A stretch of DNA of 64,000 nucleotides from NCBI RefSeq assembly GCF_009379765.1, contig NZ_WHTD01000003.1:1-64000 (forward strand). The letters are read 5' to 3'. The DNA comes from Actinophytocola sp. (GTDB lineage Bacteria > Actinomycetota > Actinomycetes > Mycobacteriales > Pseudonocardiaceae). Below the pieces are notes generated by a model. That model ran no database searches, was not told where the DNA came from, and was given only the letters and a program-made list of their open reading frames with translations. Shown piece after piece: positions 38,046 to 46,191 of this stretch; the stretch's first letter is position 1; every line of letters starts with the position of its first letter. The translations under genes and the position numbers were made by a program.

Positions 38046-38804
38046 GTGTGCGGGAGGTACGCAGCGGCGAAGGACCCGGCCACGCTGGCCGCGGAGTTCG
38101 ACGCGTATGACGCCACCGAGGACCTCGCGCCGCCGGCCGATCACAACGTCGCGCCCACCAAGGACGTCGTGGCGGTGGTGCAGCGGCACCCGCGCGACGA
38201 CGACGGCGTGGCCGACAGGAGCCGCACCGCGCGCAGCCTGCGGGTCATGCGCTGGGGGCTCATCCCGGCCTGGGCCAAGGACCGCTCGATCGGCGCCAGG
38301 ATGATCAACGCGCGGTCCGAGTCGGCGGCCACCTCGAACGCGTTCAAGACCTCGCTCGCCAAGCGCCGCTGTCTGCTGCCGGCCGACGGCTGGTTCGAGT
38401 GGAAGAAGGAGGGCGGCCGCAAGCAGCCGTTCTTCATGACCAGGCCGGACGGCGAGAGCCTCGCCATGGCCGGCCTGTGGACGGTGTGGCGCGACCCGAA
38501 GGACCACGACGCGCCGTCGGTGGTCAGCGCGGCGGTGCTCACCACAGAGGCGCTGGGCCAGCTCGCCGACATCCACGACCGGATGCCGCTGCTCATGACC
38601 CCCGAGCACTGGGCGGCCTGGCTCGACCCGGACGCCGAGGACCCCGGTGAGCTGCTCACCTCGCCGCCGCTGGACCTGGTCGAGTCCCTGGAGCTGCGGC
38701 CGGTGTCCAACAAGGTCAACAACGTCCGCAACAACGGGCCCGAGCTGGTCGTTCGCGAGGAGCCGGTCGCCGAGCTCGACGAGCAGTCACTGTTCGATGT
38801 CTGA
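38046..38804 (+). CDS. SRAP (YedK/HMCES-type) abasic-site-crosslinking protein
   Basis: A 252-residue SOS-response-associated peptidase-family protein that shields abasic sites in single-stranded DNA through a covalent bond with Cys2. The start MCGRYAAA supplies Cys2 after Met removal. Other family marks are [51 protein letters not shown] and the C-terminal [14 protein letters not shown] containing the active-site His. GTG 38046 has AGGAGG nine bases upstream, which fixes Cys at position 2. It is divergent from aroA and overlaps or abuts the hydrolase gene downstream. It matches the Rv3226c position. Confidence 0.93.
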   Translation: MCGRYAAAKDPATLAAEFDAYDATEDLAPPADHNVAPTKDVVAVVQRHPRDDDGVADRSRTARSLRVMRWGLIPAWAKDRSIGARMINARSESAATSNAFKTSLAKRRCLLPADGWFEWKKEGGRKQPFFMTRPDGESLAMAGLWTVWRDPKDHDAPSVVSAAVLTTEALGQLADIHDRMPLLMTPEHWAAWLDPDAEDPGELLTSPPLDLVESLELRPVSNKVNNVRNNGPELVVREEPVAELDEQSLFDV

Positions 38805-38814
38805 GGTGTCGGTG

Positions 38815-39426
38815 ATGACGACCATGCAGATCGACACGCCGCACGGTCCCGCCAGGGCCGAGCTGCACTGCGCGCCGGAGGGCCGGGCCGGGCTCCTGCT
38901 CGGCCACGGTGCCGGCGGTGGCGTCGGCGCGCCCGACCTGGTCGCTGCCACCCGCGGCGCCCAGGCCGCCGGGGTGCACGTCGCGCTGGTCGAGCAGCCC
39001 TACCGGGTCGCGGGTCGCCGCGCGCCCGCACCGGCGAACCAGCTCGACAGGGCGTGGCTCGCCGTGGCCGACCGGCTGTCCGAGGAGTGGTTCCACGAGC
39101 AGCCGCTGGTGTTCGGCGGCCGGTCCTCGGGTGCCCGGGTGGCCTGCCGCACCTCCGCCGACGGGCAGGCGGTCGCGGTCCTGTGCCTGGCGTTCCCGGT
39201 GCACCCGCCGGGGCGGCCGGAGAAGACCCGGATGCCCGAGCTCGACGGCGTGACCGTGCCCACGCTGGTGGTCCAGGGCGAGTCCGACCCGTTCGGTATG
39301 CCGGGGCCCGCTCCGCACCGGGAGATCATGGTTCTGCCCGGTGACCACTCGCTGAAGCGCGAGGCGACGGTTCTCTCGCGCACCGTCGAGGAGTGGCTCG
39401 ACCGGATCTTGCGCCCACTGGACTGA
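38815..39426 (+). CDS. Small alpha/beta-hydrolase (KANL3/Tex30-like)
   Basis: A 203-residue soluble alpha/beta-hydrolase of the compact KANL3/Tex30-like group. Seen are the oxyanion segment LLLGHGAGGGVGAPDL, the nucleophile elbow FGGRSSGARVACR (Ser in G-R-S-S-G), VQGESDPFG with a candidate acid, and the C-terminal His in LPGDHSLK. ATG 38815 is preferred because GAGG lies eight bases upstream; ATG 38797, overlapping the SRAP stop, is an alternative. It lies between SRAP and sigR. The sigR promoter starts immediately after its stop, so co-transcription with sigR is not needed. Substrate unknown. Confidence 0.82.
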   Translation: MTTMQIDTPHGPARAELHCAPEGRAGLLLGHGAGGGVGAPDLVAATRGAQAAGVHVALVEQPYRVAGRRAPAPANQLDRAWLAVADRLSEEWFHEQPLVFGGRSSGARVACRTSADGQAVAVLCLAFPVHPPGRPEKTRMPELDGVTVPTLVVQGESDPFGMPGPAPHREIMVLPGDHSLKREATVLSRTVEEWLDRILRPLD

Positions 39427-39453
39427 GGGAATGCGCCTGCGCGCCGGAGCGTT
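39427..39453 (+). promoter_or_regulatory. SigR-type autoregulatory promoter of sigR
   Basis: GGGAAT at 39427-39432, an 18-base spacer, and GTT at 39451-39453 match the SigR/SigH promoter consensus GGGAAT-N18-GTT. Transcription would start near 39460, only a few bases before GTG 39463 in the sigR frame. Confidence 0.8.
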
Positions 39454-39546
39454 CCTCCAAACGTGTTGACCGAGATGCGCCGCGTATCCTCGCAGGTGTC
39501 CTATGCGTATCCGACGATGGGACAGTTCCAACTGGAAGGGAGCACG

Positions 39547-40173
39547 GTGCCGAGCACCGAGACCCATACCAACGCGCCGGTCGAGACCGAGGAGGAGCGC
39601 GCCGAGCGGTTCGAACGCGACGCGATGCCCCTGCTGGACCAGCTCTATTCGGCTGCCCTGCGGATGACCCGCAACCCGGCCGACGCGGAAGACCTGGTGC
39701 AGGAGACCTACCTCAAGGCCTATGCCGCGTTCGCGTCCTTCTCGAAGGGCACCAACCTCAAGGCCTGGCTGTACCGGATCCTCACCAACACCTACATCAA
39801 CGGCTACCGCAAGCGGCAGCGCCAGCCGCTGCAGTCGCCGACCGAGGAGATCACCGACTGGCAGCTCGCGAAGGCCGAGAGCCACACCTCGTCCGGGTTG
39901 CGCTCGGCCGAGGTCGAGGCGATGGACCGGCTGCCGGACAACGACGTCAAGGAAGCCCTGCAGCTGCTGCCGGAAGACTTCCGGTTGGCGGTGTATCTCG
40001 CCGACGTCGAGGGGTTCGCTTACAAGGAGATCGCGGAGATAATGCACACGCCGATCGGAACGGTGATGTCACGACTGCACCGTGGCCGTCGGCAGCTTCG
40101 TGACCTACTGGCCGGGGTCGCGCGGGACCGCGGGTTCCTGCGCTCGACCGAGCAAGAGGTGACCGGATCGTGA
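39547..40173 (+). CDS. sigR: ECF sigma factor SigR/SigH (thiol-oxidative stress)
   Basis: A 208-residue ECF sigma factor (SigR of Streptomyces, SigH of mycobacteria) directing disulfide-stress and heat genes. Region 2 has [18 protein letters not shown] and [20 protein letters not shown]; region 4 has [20 protein letters not shown] and [20 protein letters not shown] 39547 with AAGGGAG seven bases upstream is the main start. The same frame is open from GTG 39463 and ATG 39475, and the SigR-type promoter would give a transcript beginning just before these, so a longer isoform (28 extra residues from GTG 39463) is possible. The stop overlaps the rsrA start. Confidence 0.93.
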   Translation: MPSTETHTNAPVETEEERAERFERDAMPLLDQLYSAALRMTRNPADAEDLVQETYLKAYAAFASFSKGTNLKAWLYRILTNTYINGYRKRQRQPLQSPTEEITDWQLAKAESHTSSGLRSAEVEAMDRLPDNDVKEALQLLPEDFRLAVYLADVEGFAYKEIAEIMHTPIGTVMSRLHRGRRQLRDLLAGVARDRGFLRSTEQEVTGS

Positions 40174-40466
40174 GCTGCGGCAAACCACATGAGACCGACT
40201 GCTCCGAGGTGCTGGCCGAGGTGTGGATGTTCCTCGACCACGAGTGCGACAGCGGCCGTCGGCAGCTGCTCGAGCAGCATCTCGACGAGTGCAGCCCGTG
40301 CCTGGAGCAGTTCGGCATCGAGGAGCACCTGAAGGTGTTGCTGGCGCGTAAGTGCGGGGGCGAGCACGCGCCGGACGCCTTGAAGCAGCGGCTGCGGGAG
40401 AAGATCAGGAAAACCGTGGTCGAGCAGGCCGGGGTGACCGTGCAGGACAGGTCAGACCTGCCGTAA
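40170..40466 (+). CDS. rsrA: Zinc-containing redox-sensitive anti-sigma factor RsrA
   Basis: A 98-residue ZAS-family anti-sigma factor that binds SigR when reduced and releases it on disulfide formation. The redox-zinc residues fall at the same numbers as in Streptomyces RsrA: Cys3, Cys11, His37, Cys41 and Cys44, the last three in [10 protein letters not shown]-terminal helical region follows ([19 protein letters not shown]). GTG start overlaps the sigR stop (GTGA), ensuring coupled production. Its location directly after sigR, followed by the biotinyl-domain gene and pdtaS, is the same as in mycobacteria. Confidence 0.93.
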   Translation: MSCGKPHETDCSEVLAEVWMFLDHECDSGRRQLLEQHLDECSPCLEQFGIEEHLKVLLARKCGGEHAPDALKQRLREKIRKTVVEQAGVTVQDRSDLP

Positions 40467-40510
40467 CCGGCCCTGGTCACCTGGCTGCCGCCGCATGGGA
40501 GGATTCGGCG

Positions 40511-40726
40511 ATGACCGAGCAGATCCGCGCCGAGATAGTCGCCAACGTCATGTCCGTCGTCGCCAACGCCGGTGACCACATCGGCGAGGGTGACACGGTG
40601 GTGATCCTCGAGTCCATGAAGATGGAGATCCCGGTCCTTTCCGAGTTCACGGGAGTGCTCACCTCGATCGCCGTCAAGGAAGGCGACATCGTGCAGGAGC
40701 ATGACCTGATCGCGGTAGTCGACTAG
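40511..40726 (+). CDS. Small biotin/lipoyl attachment protein (TB7.3-like)
   Basis: A 71-residue protein that is nothing but a biotinyl/lipoyl carrier domain, with the modified lysine in VILESMKMEIP (Lys37). It equals mycobacterial Rv3221c (TB7.3) in length and location. It presumably carries biotin and may serve an unidentified carboxylase, or may have no carboxylase partner. ATG start; a GGAGGATTCGGCG leader precedes it. It lies 44 bases after rsrA and 165 bases before pdtaS. Confidence 0.92.
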   Translation: MTEQIRAEIVANVMSVVANAGDHIGEGDTVVILESMKMEIPVLSEFTGVLTSIAVKEGDIVQEHDLIAVVD

Positions 40727-40890
40727 TGTCCCTCGCCGGAAGTTCGTCACCTGATTCGCCGGCCCAGCTTCCTGCTGGCGGCGTTGCCGATCCGCCCAAG
40801 TACGCTCCAGTACGAGGACGAACCGGCGCCTTGCCAGCAGAAACCTGGACTCGCCGACTCAAGCGACAGACTCCCGGCGGGGGACACTAG

Positions 40891-42393
40891 TTGTCCACCC
40901 TCTCCGACCTCCTCGCCGAGCACACCAAGCTGTCCGGTGGTGAGGTCGACCACCTGCAGATGGTGGTCGCCGAGTGGCAGCTGCTGTCGGACCTGTCCTT
41001 CGCCGACCTCCTCATGTGGGTGCCGGTCGGGGAGCCGCCGAACCCGGCGCAGACCGACATCGAGTACCTGTGCGTGGCGCAGGCCAGGGCCACGACCGCG
41101 CCGACCGCGCACCCCGAGGACGTCGTCGGCAGCACGGTCGTCGTCGCCGACCACCCCCAGCTGCGCCGGGCGATGATCGAGAAGCGGATCTGCCGCGAGG
41201 AGGATCCGCGCTGGTACCAGGGCGTGCCGGTGCGCCGCGAGGCGATCCCGGTGACCTACGACGACCGGGTCGTCGCGGTGCTGTCGCGGGAGACGGACCT
41301 CGCGGTGCCGCGGGTGCCGAGCTCGTTGGAGATCGCGTACCTCGGTATCGCCGCCGACCTGTGCCAGATGGTCGCCGACGGCAGCTTCCCCACCTCCGAG
41401 CCGGCCGCGGACGTGCACACCAGCCCCCGGGTCGGCGACGGCCTGGTGCGCCTCGACCCGACCGGCGCGGTGGTGTTCGCGTCGCCGAACGCGCAGTCCG
41501 CGTACCACCGGATGGGTCACCCGGCGGAGCTCGTCGGCGTGCGCCTCGCGCCACTGACCCGCGGACTGATCGCGGATCCCTTCGACGCGACCGAGATCGC
41601 CCAGCGGATCCTGGCCGCGGTGGACGGTCAACCGAGCATGCGTGCCGAGGCCGAGTCGCACCGCGGCGCGGCCGTGCTGTTCCGCGCGCTGCCGCTGCGT
41701 CCGGGCGGGAAGGCCGCCGGCGCACTCGTGCTGGTACGCGACGTGACCGAGGTGCGCCGCCGCGACCGCGCGTTGATGTCGAAGGACGCGACGATCCGGG
41801 AGATCCATCACCGGGTGAAGAACAACCTCCAGACGGTGGCGGCGTTGCTGCGCCTGCAGTCCCGCCGCACGGCGAGCGAGGAGGCCCGGGCCGCGCTGGG
41901 TGAGTCGGTTCGCCGGGTGGCCGCGATCGCGATGGTCCACGAGGCCCTGTCGACCTCGGTCGACGAGAAGGTGGACCTGAACTCGTTGGTGGACAAGGTG
42001 ATCCCGGTGGCCGGTGATGTCGCCGTCGCGGAGAACCACGTCCGGGTGCGGCGGACCGGCCAGTTCGGCGTGGTGGCCGCCGAGGTGGCCACGCCATTGG
42101 TGATGGTGCTGACCGAGCTGGTGCAGAACGCCGTCGAGCACGCCTACCCGCCGGGCGTCTCCGGCGACGTGGTGGTCTCGGCCGAGCGTTCGGCCCGCTG
42201 GCTGGACGTGGTCGTGACGGACGACGGGCGCGGGCTGCCGAAGGGCTTCTCGCTCGAGCGCTCGAACGGCCTGGGCCTGCAGATCGTGCGAACCCTTGTG
42301 GAGTCGGAGCTCCGCGGCTCACTGTCGATGCGCCGCCGGGACCGCGGCGGCACCGAGGCAGTGCTCCGCGTCCCCCTGTCCCACCGCCGCTGA
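40891..42393 (+). CDS. pdtaS: Cytoplasmic sensor histidine kinase PdtaS
   Basis: A 500-residue soluble kinase (Rv3220c type) whose partner PdtaR is an ANTAR-domain RNA-binding regulator. It begins MSTLSDLLAEHTKLSGGEVD as in mycobacteria. A GAF domain covers about 10-150 and a PAS domain about 180-290. HisKA_2 has REIHHRVKNNLQTVAALLRLQ (His near 305), and the HATPase shows the N box ELVQNAVEHAYP and the G box DDGRGLPKGF. TTG 40891 is taken as start because GGGGG lies about nine bases upstream and the product then matches the family N-terminus. It converges on whiB1 with a 22-bp tandem repeat and a terminator in between. Confidence 0.93.
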   Translation: MSTLSDLLAEHTKLSGGEVDHLQMVVAEWQLLSDLSFADLLMWVPVGEPPNPAQTDIEYLCVAQARATTAPTAHPEDVVGSTVVVADHPQLRRAMIEKRICREEDPRWYQGVPVRREAIPVTYDDRVVAVLSRETDLAVPRVPSSLEIAYLGIAADLCQMVADGSFPTSEPAADVHTSPRVGDGLVRLDPTGAVVFASPNAQSAYHRMGHPAELVGVRLAPLTRGLIADPFDATEIAQRILAAVDGQPSMRAEAESHRGAAVLFRALPLRPGGKAAGALVLVRDVTEVRRRDRALMSKDATIREIHHRVKNNLQTVAALLRLQSRRTASEEARAALGESVRRVAAIAMVHEALSTSVDEKVDLNSLVDKVIPVAGDVAVAENHVRVRRTGQFGVVAAEVATPLVMVLTELVQNAVEHAYPPGVSGDVVVSAERSARWLDVVVTDDGRGLPKGFSLERSNGLGLQIVRTLVESELRGSLSMRRRDRGGTEAVLRVPLSHRR

Positions 42394-42397
42394 CCTC

Positions 42398-42485
42398 GCG
42401 AGTCCAACGCCCAGAACCCGCGAGTCCAACACTCCGGACCCGCGAGTCCAACGTTCCGGACCCGCGAGTCCGGGAAACACGAAGG
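42398..42485. repeat. Family B: four 22-bp tandem repeats
   Basis: GCGAGTCC occurs at 42398, 42420, 42442 and 42464, an exact 22-bp period. The unit continues with AACRYYC and ends with GGACCC or AGAACCC. The fourth unit is partial. The array lies between the convergent pdtaS and whiB1 genes. The same unit and period recur at 63458-63542. Confidence 0.8.
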
Positions 42486-42515
42486 CCCGGTATCCCTAGT
42501 GGGAACCGGGCCTTT
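42482..42515. terminator. Bidirectional terminator between pdtaS and whiB1
   Basis: AAGGCCCGGT (42482) pairs with ACCGGGCCTT (42505), with an inner TCCC/GGGA pair, followed by TTC. It lies 18 bases beyond the whiB1 stop and 88 bases after the pdtaS stop. Confidence 0.75.
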
Positions 42516-42533
42516 CGGCGTCTGAAAAGGAAA

Positions 42534-42788
42534 TCAGGCGTTGCTGCTCGTCCGCGTACGAGCGCTGCGCCGCTTGAGCGCGCGTCGCTCGTCCTCGCTC
42601 ATCCCGCCCCACACACCTGCGTCCTGGCCGCTCTGCAGCGCCCAGGTCAGGCAGTTGGAAGCAACGGTGCAGCGGTGGCAGACGGCCTTCGCCTGGGCAA
42701 CCTGCAATATGGCCGGACCACTGGTTCCCACGGGGAAGAACAGCTCGGGGTCCTCGTCACGGCAGGCCGCGCGGTGGCGCCAGTCCAT
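42534..42788 (-). CDS. whiB1: WhiB-family iron-sulfur regulator WhiB1
   Basis: An 84-residue Wbl protein. Four cluster cysteines are present (Cys9, Cys37, Cys40, Cys46), followed by the GVWGG turn and a basic C-terminal tail (RRALKRRSARTR) that binds DNA. WhiB1 carries a nitric-oxide-sensitive [4Fe-4S] cluster and binds the primary sigma factor in mycobacteria, where it is essential. Position next to pdtaS (Rv3219/Rv3220c) and the sequence MDWRHRAACRDEDPELFFPV support the WhiB1 assignment. ATG start. The upstream region holds a clear -35 box and a CRP-like site. Confidence 0.94.
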   Translation of the reverse strand: MDWRHRAACRDEDPELFFPVGTSGPAILQVAQAKAVCHRCTVASNCLTWALQSGQDAGVWGGMSEDERRALKRRSARTRTSSNA

Positions 42789-42861
42789 TTCTGCTTGCTC
42801 CTCGGATTGGGCGCGTTTAGAAGCGCCTCAGTCGTCAACCGGTTCGTTTGGGGTGCTTGTG

Positions 42862-42921
42862 AATGCTTTCACGAACCAGCCATATGTCAAGGGTTCTTCA
42901 TCAGCGAGTGCGTGAACTCAC
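42862..42921 (-). promoter_or_regulatory. whiB1 promoter with CRP-like site
   Basis: On the minus strand TTGACA lies at 42890-42885 with AGCATT 17 bases downstream (42867-42862), predicting a start near 42855. A CRP-type palindrome GTGA-N6-GCAC (one mismatch to TCAC) spans 42921-42908, centred about 59 bases upstream of that start. Mycobacterial whiB1 is known to have a CRP site centred near -58.5. Confidence 0.5.
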
Positions 42922-43028
42922 CCGAAAGATCGACGTCAGAGGCCTGCCGGAGCACAGGGTAACAATTAGGTCACAGCTCTGTCTCGCCCCTCAAGTACCT
43001 CCCGAGACCGTTTCGGGTCGGCGGAGGA

Positions 43029-43964
43029 CTACCCGACGACCGCGAGCGCATGCCGCACGGATGAGATTCTTACGCAGGTCCGATCCCCGATGAGGTCGCC
43101 GTCGCATTGGACGCGGACCGGTTCGGGACTGGTGACCGTGAGCATCGGGACGTCGTCGCGGCGGAGGAGCTTGCCGCCGCGCTGCTCACCCTTTCGGCTG
43201 ATCGCCTGACGGAGGTGCCTCAGCACCGTCGGTAGACGAAGGCTGTGCAGCGCGAAGATTCCGAGATCAGTGTCGAACCTGCAGCCGCGGTTGAGGTGGA
43301 TCGCCCGCGCGCCGAGGTAGGTCCACGGGTCCGTGTTCGACACGAAAACGAGGCGCAGCCCCGAAACCGGCTCCTCGCCGGGGATCTCGACGGTCAGCTG
43401 CGGCCGCCCGTGCGCGGGCTTCAGGTACTGGGCGATCGCGACTCGCGTGTACAGCGCGGGGCTCGCCTTCTTGCCCCGCTTGCGATCGACCTCCGCCACC
43501 ACGTCCGCGTCCCAGCCGACGCCCGCGCTGAAGGTGAACCAGCGCGCCGGGTCGCCGGGCCGGTCCGAGTCGACGCGACCGAGGTTGACCCGGCGGTTGC
43601 GTCGGTCCTGCAACGCGTGCAGCAGTTGGTGGGTCGCGTCGACGGGGTCGCGCGGCAGGCCGAGCGCTCGCGCGAACACGTTGGCCGAGCCGCCGGGCAC
43701 GATGCCGAGCATCGGCAACGAGTCGCGCGGACCGCGCGCGAGCAGGCCGTTGACGACCTCGTTCACCGTCCCGTCGCCGCCGTGCGCGACCACGAGGTCG
43801 GCGCCGTCCACCGCGGCCTGCCCGGCCGCGGCCTGCGCGTGGCCGCGGTAGTCGGTCTCCAGGATGTCGAGCTTGACCTCGCTGGCCAGAGCGTGCGCGA
43901 GCACGTCCCGGCCGGCCGCCGTGGTCGCGGTCGCCTTCGGGTTCACCACCAGGACTGCACGCAT
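43029..43964 (-). CDS. Diacylglycerol kinase-family lipid kinase
   Basis: A 311-residue cytoplasmic or membrane-associated kinase of the DAGK catalytic family. The nucleotide-binding segment VVAHGGDGTVNEVVNGL and the following GIVPGGSANVFARALGLP are present, with beta-rich second-domain segments. The start MRAVLVVNPKATAT at ATG 43964 matches the family N-terminus; the frame opens slightly upstream. The family includes lipid and sphingolipid-like kinases, so the natural substrate is open. It lies upstream of whiB1 on the same strand and is divergent from the small membrane protein gene. A C-terminal VTSPEPVRVQCDGDLIGD segment closes the domain. Confidence 0.87.
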   Translation of the reverse strand: MRAVLVVNPKATATTAAGRDVLAHALASEVKLDILETDYRGHAQAAAGQAAVDGADLVVAHGGDGTVNEVVNGLLARGPRDSLPMLGIVPGGSANVFARALGLPRDPVDATHQLLHALQDRRNRRVNLGRVDSDRPGDPARWFTFSAGVGWDADVVAEVDRKRGKKASPALYTRVAIAQYLKPAHGRPQLTVEIPGEEPVSGLRLVFVSNTDPWTYLGARAIHLNRGCRFDTDLGIFALHSLRLPTVLRHLRQAISRKGEQRGGKLLRRDDVPMLTVTSPEPVRVQCDGDLIGDRTCVRISSVRHALAVVG

Positions 43965-44035
43965 GACCGCAGCGTATGCGAGGCGGCTACGATTCACCCG
44001 AACGCAGTCGCCTCATCCGCTGAAGGACCCATCGC

Positions 44036-44467
44036 GTGCGCATCGCCTCCGACGCCCCGCCCACCATCCGCGGGGCCGGACTTCTCGTTGGCCTGCAAGG
44101 GTTGACCGGCATCGGGTTCGCCATCGCGCTGCTCGTGCGGGCGCTCGGCGGTGGGTCGACCGAGGGCAACAACGTCTTCGGCGAGGCGGGTTACTTCACG
44201 GTCCTGGGCGGCGGTGTGGTCGCCGTCGGCGTCGCGCTGGTGCTCGGCAAGCACTGGGCGCGCAGCCCGTCGGTGGTCGTGGAGCTCCTGCTGCTCGGTG
44301 TCGCTTGGTACGCGGCCGGCCCGTCCGGGCGTCCCGGGATCGGGGTACCGGTCGGCGTGCTCTGCGTGGTCGTCCTGTACCTCCTGTTCACCGCCCGCTC
44401 CCGGGAATGGTCGCTGGGGCTGGACGATGAGTACGGCGGCGAGGGGGCAGGAAAAACCGGACAGTGA
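44036..44467 (+). CDS. Small four-helix membrane protein, function unknown
   Basis: A 143-residue integral membrane protein with hydrophobic segments at about 12-33, 52-69, 77-94 and 101-118. The N-terminus starts after a short polar RIASDAPPTIRGAG, the first helix is LLVGLQGLTGIGFAIALLVRA, and the charged C-terminal tail ends with GLDDEYGGEGAGKTGQ. GTG start with GAAGGA upstream, 71 bases from the divergent lipid kinase start. Conserved as a hypothetical in this syntenic block as far as I recall. No enzymatic motif is visible. Confidence 0.65.
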   Translation: MRIASDAPPTIRGAGLLVGLQGLTGIGFAIALLVRALGGGSTEGNNVFGEAGYFTVLGGGVVAVGVALVLGKHWARSPSVVVELLLLGVAWYAAGPSGRPGIGVPVGVLCVVVLYLLFTARSREWSLGLDDEYGGEGAGKTGQ

Positions 44468-44585
44468 CCCGGTAATCGGATTCCCGACTAACGGCGGGTA
44501 GTGGATCACCCTCGAACGAGTGACCCTGATGGGGTTCCTTGTCCCTGCTCCGCGGCGCGAAGCCGCGGCTACGAGGTGATTCGCA

Positions 44586-45323
44586 ATGCGTTTCGTTCGC
44601 GTCGGGGCGGCCCTACTGGGTGCGGCGGCAGCAGTGCTCGGCTTCATGTCCGTGTCTGGGGCGGCCTCCGCCGACCAGACCGGTGACGTCGGGCCGGCGA
44701 TCATTGACGGTGGTTTCGCGGAGAACGCCCCGTGGGCCGCCAGGTTGTTCGTGAACGGCCAGGAGAACTGCTCGGCGACGATCATCGCGCCCGAGTGGAT
44801 CTTGACCGCGCAACACTGCGTGGCCGGTGGCGGCACGTACACCTTCCACATCGGCAGCCTTGACCAGACCCAGGGCGAGTCCGCCACGGGCATCAACATC
44901 CAGACCCACCCGTCGGCCGACCTCGCGCTCGTCCAGCTCGACCACGCGGTGAGCGCGACCTACTCGCCGCTGGGCACAGCCGACGCGGTGGATGTCGGGC
45001 AGACCGTCCAGGTCTACGGCTGGGGCGCGACCTGCACCGACCAGCCCGAGATCAACTGCCAGTCCCAGCTGCTCAAGGTGGCGAACGTGGGCGTGAGCTC
45101 GGTCAGCTGCTCGGACTACATCGGCGGCACCGCGGTGTGCGCCAACCGGATCGACGGCATCACCGCCGGCGGCGACTCCGGTGGTCCGATGTTCGCCACC
45201 AGCCCGGCGGACGGCGGCTACTACCAGGTCGGCGTGGCGTCCACGAGCGACCGGCAGACCTTCACCGCCTACACGAACGTCACCCAGTACCGCGACTGGA
45301 TCGCGGGCATCGCAGGCGTCTGA
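44586..45323 (+). CDS. Secreted trypsin-like serine protease (S1 family)
   Basis: A 245-residue exported protease. A signal peptide covers residues 1-29 (cleavage after SGAASA) and a short propeptide precedes the mature IIDGGFAENAPWAARL. The triad is His77 in LTAQHC, Asp112 in SADLALVQL and Ser198 in GGDSGGPMF. Cys62/Cys78, Cys150/Cys158 and Cys175/Cys185 can form disulfides. Activity is expected outside the cell. ATG start with GAGG upstream. The 5' untranslated region contains a CCGCGGC-loop-GCCGCGG hairpin at 44550-44568, just before the ribosome binding site. A terminator follows. It is the last intact gene before the decayed zone. Confidence 0.92.
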   Translation: MRFVRVGAALLGAAAAVLGFMSVSGAASADQTGDVGPAIIDGGFAENAPWAARLFVNGQENCSATIIAPEWILTAQHCVAGGGTYTFHIGSLDQTQGESATGINIQTHPSADLALVQLDHAVSATYSPLGTADAVDVGQTVQVYGWGATCTDQPEINCQSQLLKVANVGVSSVSCSDYIGGTAVCANRIDGITAGGDSGGPMFATSPADGGYYQVGVASTSDRQTFTAYTNVTQYRDWIAGIAGV

Positions 45324-45335
45324 CGCACAGTGCCC

Positions 45336-45369
45336 GAGCGCCGCGTCCGGTATCCCGGCCGCGGCGCTC
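45336..45369 (+). terminator. Terminator hairpin after the serine protease gene
   Basis: GAGCGCCGCG (45336) pairs with CGCGGCGCTC (45360), with an inner CCGG/CCGG pair, 12 bases after the stop. Confidence 0.7.
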
Positions 45370-45375
45370 GCCCTG

Positions 45376-45447
45376 TCAGCCGCCGCGCCGGTCTGGCCGG
45401 ACGTAGAGGTCCTCAAGGTAGATGCCGTGCGCGCCGCGCCAGGACGG
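45376..45447 (-). pseudogene. Middle-to-end fragment of a GNAT acetyltransferase
   Basis: The minus strand reads PSWRGAHGIYLEDLYVRPDR then RGG and a stop. It matches the acetyl-CoA-binding approach of the intact GNAT at 47728-48231 (TWHGTHGVYLEDLYVQPDAR). The rest of the domain is absent. Another fragment of a similar gene, the N-terminus, lies at 50925-51031 on the same strand, so the two may be halves of one interrupted gene. Confidence 0.65.
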
Positions 45448-45489
45448 AATGCACGGGGGAATACGGAGTCAAGAGGCATCGGCGCCTTG

Positions 45490-45828
45490 GCCGCCATCAA
45501 CATCGCGATGACAGCGGTTCCTGGTGGTCGCGCTCGCTTGGCGGCAGAAGCGGACGTTCAGCGCCGATGGGGAGCCTGCATGGTCATCCATCCGAAGGAG
45601 CCTGGTTGTGCGCCCAGAACGGCTGATACATCCTGTCCGGTTTGCTGTTGCGCCGCACTTCCCGATACACCGTCTGGAAGCTCTTGCCGATCTGGGCGGC
45701 AATGACCTTCTTGACCCACAGCTGATCGACACGCCGACCACACGCGCCGCCGCGGCACCTCTGTGGCCCTGGCGGATCAGCTCGAAGTACCGCTTCTTGA
45801 CCGAACCCGGGCATCTTGTTCGGCGCAT
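45490..45828 (-). pseudogene. IS30-family transposase remnant
   Basis: The minus strand in one frame reads MRRTRCPGSVKKRYFELIRQ, GHRGAAAARVVGVSISCGS. In another frame it reads VIAAQIGKSFQTVYREVRRN followed by SKPDRMYQPFWAHNQA. Together these are the N-terminal domain and helix-turn-helix of an actinobacterial IS30-family transposase, broken by at least one frameshift and with part of the helix-turn-helix approach deleted. The DDE catalytic domain is missing. No terminal inverted repeats were recognised. From 45829 to 46191 I see no recognisable gene. Confidence 0.65.
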
Positions 45829-46191
45829 AACGAGGCATCCAGCCCTCCCACAGAGTGCCGTTCGCAACCACCGATGGAACTCAAGGGCCAACAACGAGGT
45901 CGTGGCGTCCAGGCGCGCTGCGGGTATGCGAGGTGCCCGCCTGGCCATCCCGATCCCTTTGTGGGACACCGACTCGGCGGAGGCACCGATGACTCTTCAG
46001 CGCGATGTCGTCATCCTGTGCCACGCTTTCCTGGTGAGACGGCGTCGTGGACTATGCCGCTGGAATCCGGTCAGCGGTCGGCCAGCGGACTCAACGGCCC
46101 GCTTGCCGGATTCGGCACGGGCGAGGGAACCAGCAGCGTGGCACGGTCGGGGACGGTCGTGAGTTGTGATTCTGCTTGTGGTCGGCGCGAG

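Noticed and set aside
42398..42485. CRISPR array
   Set aside because: The 22-bp units are directly abutting with no unique spacers and there are no cas genes in the window.
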